Assembly: GCF_036946125.1 (NCBI RefSeq) | Contig: NZ_JAQIJT010000002.1 | Span: forward strand, 403,001 to 467,000 | Source: Sphingomonas adhaesiva | Lineage (GTDB): Bacteria; Pseudomonadota; Alphaproteobacteria; Sphingomonadales; Sphingomonadaceae | Direction of reading: 5' to 3' | Length of the DNA: 64,000 bases | Shown: one piece after another, positions 58,078 to 64,000 of the stretch | Numbering within the stretch: position 1 is the stretch's first letter | Layout of the letters: every line of letters begins with the position of its first letter | Made by a program: the position numbers and the translations under genes | Notes under the pieces: model-generated | Told to the model about the DNA's origin: nothing | Databases searched by the model: none | The model's input: the letters and a program-made list of their open reading frames with translations, nothing else

Positions 58078-59256
58078 TCAGGCGTCGACGTTCTCGATGA
58101 TCGTGACGTTGGCGACACCGCCGCCCTCGCACATCGTCTGGAGCCCGTACTTGCCGCCGCGACGGCGCAGTTCGTGGACCAGCGTCGCCATCAGCTTCGT
58201 GCCCGAGGCGCCGAGCGGGTGGCCGAGTGCGATCGCGCCGCCGTTGACGTTGAGCTTCGACGGATCGGCCTTGGTGTGGTGGAGCCACGCCATCGGCACC
58301 GACGCGAACGCTTCGTTCACCTCGTACAGGTCGATGTCGTCGATCGTCAGGCCCGCCTTCGCCAGCGCCTTGTCGGTCGCGAACAGCGGTTCCTCCAGCA
58401 TGACGACGGGGTCGCCCGCGGTGACGGTGAGCGACTTGATCCTCGCCAGCGGCTTCAGATCGTACTTCTTGAGCGCTTCCTCGCTGACGATCAGCACGGC
58501 GGAGGCGCCGTCGCAGATCTGGCTGGAGGAGGCCGCGGTCAGCACGCCCTCTTCGGACAGCTTCTTCACGCCGGCCATGCCCTCTGCGGAGGCGTCGTAG
58601 CGGATGCCCTCGTCAGCGGTGTGATGTTCCTTGCCCTCGGGCGTCTCGACCTCGATCGGAACGATCTCGTCCTTGAACTTGCCGCCCTGCGTCGCGGCGA
58701 CGGCCTTGCGGTGCGAGTTGAGCGAGAAGTCGTCGAGCTGTTCGCGGGTGAAGCCGTACTTCTTGGCGATCATCTCCGCACCGGCGAACTGGTTGAAGTT
58801 GATGCCAGGATACTTCTCCTCCAGCCCCGGCGACTTGTTCTTGCCCAGACCGGCATCGTAGAACAATTTGTAGGTCGAGCCCATCGGCACGCGGGTCATG
58901 CTCTCCACGCCCGCCGCGATCACCACGTCCTGCGTGCCCGACATCACCGCCTGCGCGGCGAACTGGATCGCCTGCTGCGAACTGCCGCACTGACGGTCGA
59001 TCGTGACCGCTGGGACGCTCTGCGGCAGCTTCTTGGCGGCGAGGACGGCGTTGCGGCCGACCTGGCCGGCCTGTTCGCCGCCCTGGCTGACGCAGCCCAT
59101 CACCACGTCCTCGACCGCTTCGCCCGGAATCCCCGAGCGCTCGATCACGGCGTCGAGCACCTGTGCCGCCAAATCGACCGGGTGCACGCCGGCGAGTTTG
59201 CCGCCGCGACGTCCACCAGCCGTGCGCACCGCTTCGACGATATAGGCTTCGGCCAT
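58078..59256 (-). CDS. Acetyl-CoA acetyltransferase (thiolase)
   Basis: A 392-residue thiolase-fold enzyme. The active-site cysteine is in DRQCGSSQQAI near residue 89, the NEAF motif near residue 330, GGAIALGHPLGASG near 355, and CEGGGVAN at the end. The type is that of FadI/steroid-related thiolases with the loop TYKLFYDAGLGKNKSPGL. It cleaves 3-ketoacyl-CoA with CoA. It is the first gene of the thiolase-SDR-thioesterase group and divergent from a nitroreductase gene. GGAGAG lies 9 bases upstream of the ATG. Confidence 0.93.
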   Translation of the reverse strand: MAEAYIVEAVRTAGGRRGGKLAGVHPVDLAAQVLDAVIERSGIPGEAVEDVVMGCVSQGGEQAGQVGRNAVLAAKKLPQSVPAVTIDRQCGSSQQAIQFAAQAVMSGTQDVVIAAGVESMTRVPMGSTYKLFYDAGLGKNKSPGLEEKYPGINFNQFAGAEMIAKKYGFTREQLDDFSLNSHRKAVAATQGGKFKDEIVPIEVETPEGKEHHTADEGIRYDASAEGMAGVKKLSEEGVLTAASSSQICDGASAVLIVSEEALKKYDLKPLARIKSLTVTAGDPVVMLEEPLFATDKALAKAGLTIDDIDLYEVNEAFASVPMAWLHHTKADPSKLNVNGGAIALGHPLGASGTKLMATLVHELRRRGGKYGLQTMCEGGGVANVTIIENVDA

Positions 59257-59334
59257 CTTCCGACTCTCCATAACAACTGTTATCCCTGCCCTGATCGCGC
59301 AGATTGACGCGAACGGCAAGAGGCGGAGAGGCAA

Positions 59335-60000
59335 ATGGATGTAGCAACGGCCATTCAGGCACGTCGATCGGTGCGCGGATACGTCGACAGGGAGGTGGAA
59401 CCGGCGCTGTTGCGCGAGCTGGCGGTCGCGTCGGCGCGCGCGGCGACGGGCGGCAACATCCAGCCGTGGCATGTCGACATCGTCCACGGCGAGTCGATGC
59501 GGCGGCTTAAGGAGATCATGGCGGGCAAGATCGAGCGCCGCGAGAGCGAGACGCCCGGATACGACATCTATCCCAAGGAGATGGACGACCTGTATCGGCA
59601 ACGCACCTTTGCGATCGGCGAGGAGATGTACGGCCGGCTGGGCATCCCACGCGAGGACAAGAAGGCGCGCGCGATCTGGTTCGCGCGCAATTTCCAGTTC
59701 TTCGGCGCGCCCGCGGCCTATTTCGTCACGGTGGATCGTCGCATGGGGCCGCCGCAATGGGCGGATCTGGGGATGTATCTGCAGAATCTGATGCTGCTGG
59801 CCGTCGAAAAGGGGCTGGCGACGTGCCCGCAGGAGTGCTGGGCGGTGTTTCCGGAGACGGTCGAGCGCTTCCTGGAGGTGCCGGCGGAGCGGATGTTGTT
59901 CTGCGGCGTGGCGATCGGTTACGAGGATACCGCGGACAAGGCCAATCTGACGCGGTCGGCGCGCGCGCCGGAAGAGGAGTGGCTGCGCGAAATGGCATGA
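59335..60000 (+). CDS. Nitroreductase family protein
   Basis: A 221-residue FMN-dependent oxidoreductase of the nitroreductase fold. The N-terminus AIQARRSVRGYVDREVEPALLRELAV and the ATGGNIQPWHVDIV segment bind FMN phosphate, and GLATCPQECWAVFPE is the second family block. The substrate is unknown; nitroaromatics or quinones are typical. It starts at an ATG with GGAGAGGCAA upstream. The next gene begins 10 bases later, suggesting a two-gene unit with the Gfo/Idh/MocA oxidoreductase. Confidence 0.9.
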   Translation: MDVATAIQARRSVRGYVDREVEPALLRELAVASARAATGGNIQPWHVDIVHGESMRRLKEIMAGKIERRESETPGYDIYPKEMDDLYRQRTFAIGEEMYGRLGIPREDKKARAIWFARNFQFFGAPAAYFVTVDRRMGPPQWADLGMYLQNLMLLAVEKGLATCPQECWAVFPETVERFLEVPAERMLFCGVAIGYEDTADKANLTRSARAPEEEWLREMA

Positions 60001-60010
60001 AGGGGGCTGG

Positions 60011-61090
60011 GTGGAGGATCGCATCGGGGTCGGGCTGGTCGGTTACGGCTATGCCGGGCGGACGTTCCACGCAGCCCTGATCGCCGGGGTGACCGCGCTC
60101 GACCTGCGCGCGGTGGTGTCGCGTCGCGCGGACGAGGTCCGGCGCGACTGGCCGGCGGTGACGGTCCACGCCGACATCGACGCCATGCTGGCCGACCCGG
60201 CGATCGGGCTGGTCGTGGTGGCGACGCCGAACGACACGCATGCCCCGCTGGCGTGCGCGGCGCTCCGGGCGGGCAGGCATGTCGTCGTCGACAAGCCGTT
60301 CGCGCTGGATCTGGCACAGGCGCGCGCGGTGATCGAGGTCGCGGAGGCGGCAGGGCGGCAGCTGTTCGTCTTCCACAACCGGCGGTGGGACAGCGACTTC
60401 CTGACCATATCGGCGGCGATCGCGGAGGGCGTGATCGGCGAGGTGCGGCATTGGGAGTCGCATTTCGACCGCTTTCGCCCCGCGGTACGCGATCGCTGGC
60501 GCGAGCATGACGCGCCGGGGGCGGGGGTGTGGTTCGACCTGGGGCCGCACCTGATCGATCAGGCGCTGCTGCTCTTCGGTCTGCCCGACGGCGTGCTGGC
60601 GTCGCTGGCGCGACAGCGCGACGGCGCGGCGGTCGACGACTGGGCGCATGTCGTCCTTCTGTATGGCGAGCGCCGCGTCGTCCTGCATGCGGGGTCGCTG
60701 GTGGCCGGCGGCACGCACCGCTTCGTGGCGCACGGGACGCGCGGCAGCCTGGTCAAGCACGGCGCCGATCGACAGGAGGCGCAACTGGTCGCCGGGGCGC
60801 GCGCCGGCGGCGCGGGTTGGGGCGAGGACCCCGATCCGCTGATCGTCATCGATTCCGAGGGGGAGAAGCGGGAGCGCGCGGCGGTGCCGGGGGATCAACG
60901 CGCCTTCTACCGCGCCGTGGCGGGGGCGATCGCGGGACAGGCGACGAGCCCGGTCCATCCGGTCGAGGCGCTGGCGGTGATGGCGGTGCTGATCGCGGCA
61001 CAGACATCGGCGCGCGAGGGGCGGGTGTGCGCGCCCGACCTGCTGGCGGACGAGCGGAACCGATGGGAGCAGCGCGGCGTCACGCCTTGA
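60011..61090 (+). CDS. Gfo/Idh/MocA family oxidoreductase
   Basis: A 359-residue NAD(P)-dependent oxidoreductase. The Rossmann motif is GYGYAGRTFH (residues 11-20). The DKPFALDLAQARAVIEVAEAAGRQLFVFHNRRWDSDF stretch is the family hallmark, with the active-site lysine in VVDKPFA. The C-terminal half is the alpha/beta substrate domain. YdgJ/YhhX-like sugar or inositol derivatives are likely substrates. It uses a GTG start 10 bases after the nitroreductase gene. It precedes an MFS gene by 53 bases. Confidence 0.92.
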   Translation: MEDRIGVGLVGYGYAGRTFHAALIAGVTALDLRAVVSRRADEVRRDWPAVTVHADIDAMLADPAIGLVVVATPNDTHAPLACAALRAGRHVVVDKPFALDLAQARAVIEVAEAAGRQLFVFHNRRWDSDFLTISAAIAEGVIGEVRHWESHFDRFRPAVRDRWREHDAPGAGVWFDLGPHLIDQALLLFGLPDGVLASLARQRDGAAVDDWAHVVLLYGERRVVLHAGSLVAGGTHRFVAHGTRGSLVKHGADRQEAQLVAGARAGGAGWGEDPDPLIVIDSEGEKRERAAVPGDQRAFYRAVAGAIAGQATSPVHPVEALAVMAVLIAAQTSAREGRVCAPDLLADERNRWEQRGVTP

Positions 61091-61143
61091 CGCTGCGCTG
61101 CACAATGGCCAGCTGAGATTCCATAATCATACGAGGAAGAGCC

Positions 61144-62322
61144 ATGGCCACCGCCATCGCCGACCGGACGCAGGTGCCGGTCGGCCTGATCCATGTGTCG
61201 CTCGCCGTCGGCGGTTTCGCGATCGGGACGACCGAATTCGCGACGATGAGCCTGCTGCCCGACCTGGCGCGCGACCTGAGGGTGGACGCGCCGACCGCGG
61301 GGCACGTCATCAGCGCCTATGCGCTGGGTGTGGTGGTCGGTGCGCCGGCGCTGGCGGTGCTGGGGGCGACGATGGCGCGGCGCACGCTGCTGATCGTGCT
61401 GATGGCGATGTTTGCGTTCGGCAATGCGATGTCCGCGCTGGCGCCGTCCTATGGCATGATGCTGCTCTTCCGGTTCCTGAGCGGGCTGCCGCATGGTGCG
61501 TATTTCGGGATCGCGACGCTGGTCGCGGCCTCGCTGGTGGATCAGGGGCGGCGGACGCAGGCGGTCGCGCGCGTGCTGCTGGGGCTGACGGTGGCAACGG
61601 TCGTCGGGGTTCCGGTCGCCAACCTGCTGGGGCAGTCGGTCGGCTGGCGTGCGTCGTTCCTGGTGGTGGCGGGGCTGGCGGCGTTGACCGCGACGCTGGT
61701 GGCGCTGTTCGCGCCGCGCGACCGCGCCGATTCGTCGGCAAGCCCGCTGCGCGAGCTGACCGCGCTGCGCCGGCCGCAGGTGTGGCTGACGCTGGGCATC
61801 GGCGCGATCGGGTTCGGCGGGCTGTTCGCGGTCTATACCTATCTGGCGGATACGATGCTGGCGGTGACGGGGGTGGGACCGCGGACGGTGCCGTTCGCGC
61901 TGATGCTGTTCGGCGTCGGGATGACCGCGGGCAACCTGATCGTGCCGAAGCTGGCGGACCGCGCGCTGCTGCCGACCGCGGCGGGGCTGCTGGCGTGGAG
62001 CGCGGTATCGCTGGCGCTGTGGCCGCTCGCCGCGCCGCATCTGGCGACCGTGATGGTGGCGATGGTCGCGATCGGCATGGGCGGCTCGCTGGGGACGGTG
62101 CTCCAGACGCGACTGATGGACGTGGCGGGCGATGCGCAGGGGCTGGCGGCGGCGCTGAACCATTCGGCGTTCAACACCGCCAACGCGCTGGGGCCTTGGC
62201 TGGGCGGGCTGGCGATCGCGGCGGGCTATGGCTGGACCTCGACCGGGTGGGTCGGGGCGGGGCTGGCGCTGGGCGGGCTGTCGATGCTGGCGGTGTCGTG
62301 GGGCCTGGAGCGGCGGGGGTGA
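61144..62322 (+). CDS. MFS transporter (YdhP/AraJ-like)
   Basis: A 392-residue, 12-helix inner-membrane efflux-type transporter. The start has VSLAVGGFAIGTTEFATMSLLPDLARDL, which is the signature of the YdhP/AraJ arabinose-efflux family. Motif A lies near VLGATMARRTLL. The substrate is unknown; sugars or drugs are possible. The ATG at 61144 has GAGGAAGAG upstream. It is followed by a 476-base gap holding the glycine riboswitch of the next operon. Confidence 0.9.
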   Translation: MATAIADRTQVPVGLIHVSLAVGGFAIGTTEFATMSLLPDLARDLRVDAPTAGHVISAYALGVVVGAPALAVLGATMARRTLLIVLMAMFAFGNAMSALAPSYGMMLLFRFLSGLPHGAYFGIATLVAASLVDQGRRTQAVARVLLGLTVATVVGVPVANLLGQSVGWRASFLVVAGLAALTATLVALFAPRDRADSSASPLRELTALRRPQVWLTLGIGAIGFGGLFAVYTYLADTMLAVTGVGPRTVPFALMLFGVGMTAGNLIVPKLADRALLPTAAGLLAWSAVSLALWPLAAPHLATVMVAMVAIGMGGSLGTVLQTRLMDVAGDAQGLAAALNHSAFNTANALGPWLGGLAIAAGYGWTSTGWVGAGLALGGLSMLAVSWGLERRG

Positions 62323-62798
62323 ATGGGTTCGCTCGAAGACGCGAAGCCGCGAAGATGTCCTTCTTGCCGCGATCGCGGCCTTCCTGTCGTGAGGGGGTAT
62401 GGCGTGCTGCCGCGCGCGCGTCATCTTCGCGGCTTCGCGTGCATCATGCGGATGCTTCCGCGGGCGATTGACTCCCTTCGCAGGCGCGATAGAGCGGCGG
62501 GGTCGATGCCGGGCGACCGGCATGGGCAGGCGCGGGAGAGCGCGGGGCACCTTTCAGGCGCATCCGCCGCCGAAGGAGCAACCACCCCGGAATCTCTCAG
62601 GCACCAGGGACCGCGCCGGCCTGCTCGACACTCTGGAAAGCGGCGGGCCGTTCGCGGGTCGCCCACCGAAGGGGTAACCCGCCGATCGGCCGGGGAAAGC
62701 TCTCAGGTTCCGTGACAGAGGGGGAAACGGATCGCATCGTGCCGGGCAGCGTTGCCCGCGCGGATCGTATCCGCCCTCGTGCTGACGGAAGACCTGTG
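62323..62798. other. Intergenic region with glycine riboswitch leader
   Basis: The first 200 bases hold no convincing gene; the open frames run through shadows. The remainder is the riboswitch (62525-62733) and the leader of gcvT. Confidence 0.8.
62525..62733 (+). promoter_or_regulatory. Tandem glycine riboswitch
   Basis: Two aptamers in series. Aptamer 1 has GCGGGAGAGCGC, CCGCCGAAGGAGCAA and CTCTCAGGCACCAGGGAC. Aptamer 2 has CTCTGGAAAGCGGCGGG, CACCGAAGGGGTAA and GGAAAGCTCTCAGGTTCCGTGACAGAGG. This double-aptamer order lies directly before gcvT. Glycine binding would switch on expression of the cleavage system. Confidence 0.95.
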
Positions 62799-63944
62799 AT
62801 GAGCGACGCGGCCACCGACCCCGACGACGGCTTCGAACCGATCGAGATCCTGACGCTGCCGCTGGACGCGTGGCACCGCGCGCGCGGCGGACGGATGGTC
62901 GAGTTCGCCGGCTATCACATGCCGGTCCAGTACGACGGCATCATGGCCGAGCATCTGTGGACGCGCGAGAGCGCCGGGCTGTTCGACGTCAGCCACATGG
63001 GGCAGCTGACCGTCACCGGCGAGGGCGTGGTGGCGGCGCTGGAGACGCTGATGCCCGCGGACATCGCCGGGCTGGCGATGAACCGTGCGCGCTATTCGCT
63101 GCTGCTGGACGACAACGGCGGCATCCTGGACGACCTGATGCTGACGCGGCAGTCGGAGGAGCAGGTCTATATGGTGGTCAACGGCGCCACCAAATACGAC
63201 GACATCGCCCATATGATCGATCGTCTGCCCGACGACGTGACGCTGAACCTGATGGAGGACCATGCGCTGCTGGCGGTGCAGGGGCCGCAGGCGGTCGCAG
63301 CGGTCGCGCGCGTGATCCCCGGCGTCGAGGCGATGGTGTTCATGCAGGCGGGCGCGTTCGAGTGGAACGGGCATGCGCTGTGGATCAGCCGGTCGGGCTA
63401 TACCGGCGAGGACGGCGTCGAGATTTCGGTGCCCGCGGACGCCGCGGAGGCGCTGGCGGACGCACTGGTCGCGCAGCCGGAGATCAGGCCGATCGGCCTT
63501 GGTGCGCGCGATTCGCTGCGGCTGGAGGCGGGGTTGCCGCTGTACGGCCACGACCTCGACCCCGAAACGACGCCGGTGATGGCGGATCTGGGCTTCGCGC
63601 TGTTCAAGCGGCGGCGCGAGGCGGCGGATTTCCCCGGCGCGGAGCGCATTCTGGCGGAACGCGAGCAGGGCGCGGTGTCGAAGCGCGTCGGCCTGCTGGT
63701 CGAAGGGCGGCAGCCGGTGCGCGAGGGCGCCAGCGTGGTGGACGGCGACGGCAGCACCGTGGGCCGCGTCACCTCCGGGGGATTCGCCCCCAGCGTCGGC
63801 GCACCGATCGCGATGGCCTATCTGCCCGCGGCGATGGCCGTGCCGGGCACCACCGTTCAGTTGGTGCAGCGCGGAAAGGTCCATCACGCGACCGTCACCG
63901 CGATGCCGTTCGTTCCCCACCGTTACTTCCGAGGAGTGAAGTGA
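62799..63944 (+). CDS. gcvT: Glycine cleavage system T protein (aminomethyltransferase)
   Basis: A 381-residue enzyme that transfers the methylene group of the H-protein-bound aminomethyl to tetrahydrofolate. Landmarks are GGRMVEFAGYHMPVQYDGI, GLFDVSHMGQ, SLLLDDNGGILDDLM, SGYTGEDGVEI and LRLEAGLPLYGHDLD. The ATG at 62799 follows GACGGAAG and is 66 bases after the riboswitch. A longer frame from 62712 overlaps the riboswitch and is rejected. The next gene, gcvH, starts 1 base after its stop, so the gcv genes are one operon under glycine control. Confidence 0.96.
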   Translation: MSDAATDPDDGFEPIEILTLPLDAWHRARGGRMVEFAGYHMPVQYDGIMAEHLWTRESAGLFDVSHMGQLTVTGEGVVAALETLMPADIAGLAMNRARYSLLLDDNGGILDDLMLTRQSEEQVYMVVNGATKYDDIAHMIDRLPDDVTLNLMEDHALLAVQGPQAVAAVARVIPGVEAMVFMQAGAFEWNGHALWISRSGYTGEDGVEISVPADAAEALADALVAQPEIRPIGLGARDSLRLEAGLPLYGHDLDPETTPVMADLGFALFKRRREAADFPGAERILAEREQGAVSKRVGLLVEGRQPVREGASVVDGDGSTVGRVTSGGFAPSVGAPIAMAYLPAAMAVPGTTVQLVQRGKVHHATVTAMPFVPHRYFRGVK

Positions 63945-63945
63945 G

Positions 63946-64000
63946 ATGAGCCGCTATTTCACCGAGGATCATGAGTGGATCGACGTCGATGGCGACATCG
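63946..64000 (+). CDS. gcvH: Glycine cleavage system H protein, 3' end cut by window
   Basis: The first 18 codons (MSRYFTEDHEWIDVDGDI) match the start of GcvH, the lipoyl carrier of the glycine cleavage system. The lipoylated lysine lies beyond the window. GAGGAG lies about 10 bases before the ATG, and the gcvT stop is directly upstream. Confidence 0.9.
   Translation, partial: MSRYFTEDHEWIDVDGDI

Noticed and set aside
62712..62798. N-terminal extension of gcvT
   Set aside because: It overlaps the second glycine aptamer; the ATG at 62799 has a ribosome binding site and gives a normal GcvT length.

Overview
The window is a chromosomal segment of a high-GC alphaproteobacterium, most likely Sphingomonas or a close sphingomonad. 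This is inferred from gene content and layout. The pointers are: a free-standing F0 ATP synthase operon (atpI-B-E-F'-F), prfB without the usual frameshift, CpdR together with a CtrA-type box, SapC, DUF1289, DUF2147 and DUF3035/BamF proteins, a TonB-dependent receptor, and many extragenic palindromes of the kind sphingomonads carry. No prophage, plasmid, integron, CRISPR array or insertion sequence with a transposase is visible. Most genes are core or housekeeping, and the accessory character sits in the intergenic repeats.

Layout. 1-3.2 kb: end of a GH37 trehalase, an overlapping MFS transporter and a CPBP protease. 3.2-5.4 kb (minus strand): DUF1289 protein, DEAD-box RNA helicase and a small secreted protein of unknown function. 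5.4-7.7 kb: FAD-linked oxidase and SapC. 7.8-8.2 kb: a palindromic repeat, then a convincing small RNA gene (promoter, three hairpins, anti-Shine-Dalgarno CUCCUCCC, terminator). 8.2-12.6 kb: N-formylglutamate amidohydrolase, cpdR, tRNA-Val(GAC), a GFA enzyme, DUF2147, an Nramp transporter and a SpoIIAA-like protein. 12.5-14.5 kb (minus): XpaC-like and TelA pair. 14.6-19 kb: TonB receptor and typA. 19-20.4 kb: a 1.37 kb gene-free repeat cluster. 20.4-29.3 kb: peptidoglycan-binding hydrolase, HAD hydrolase, DsbA-like and BepA-like pair, rne, and an AmiC-type amidase behind a full CtrA box. 29.5-34.3 kb: sugE, PBP1A, prfB and a lipobox methyltransferase. 34.3-35 kb: more repeats. 35-41.3 kb: thyA, a 24-residue membrane peptide behind a perfect BlaI-like operator, folA, ribF, ileS, lspA and a BamF-like lipoprotein. 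41.5-44.8 kb (minus): sseA-metC-mscS. 44.9-48.1 kb: queF, purB, an EF-hand protein and radC. 48.2-52 kb: ydbH-ynbE-ydbL. 52.1-54.7 kb: the F0 operon. 55-62.3 kb: PQQ sugar dehydrogenase, thioesterase/SDR/thiolase, nitroreductase, Gfo/Idh/MocA oxidoreductase and an MFS transporter. 62.5-64 kb: tandem glycine riboswitch, gcvT and the start of gcvH.

Themes. Several blocks concern the envelope: PBP1A, AmiC, BepA, a DsbA-like protein, LspA, a BamF-like protein, YdbH-YnbE-YdbL, TelA/XpaC and MscS. Others serve one-carbon and nucleotide metabolism (thyA, folA, gcvT/H, purB, queF) or translation and RNA (typA, prfB, ileS, rne, helicase). Three observations stand out. First, ileS carries a 150 bp nested palindromic repeat, exactly 50 codons, that is translated as an extra peptide. 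Second, there is a six-copy family of about 90 bp composite palindromes, and in one copy the inner spacer is inverted relative to its flanks. Third, a BlaI-like operator sits in front of an unannotated micropeptide between thyA and folA. All starts and functions are judged by eye from the sequence, with no database search.
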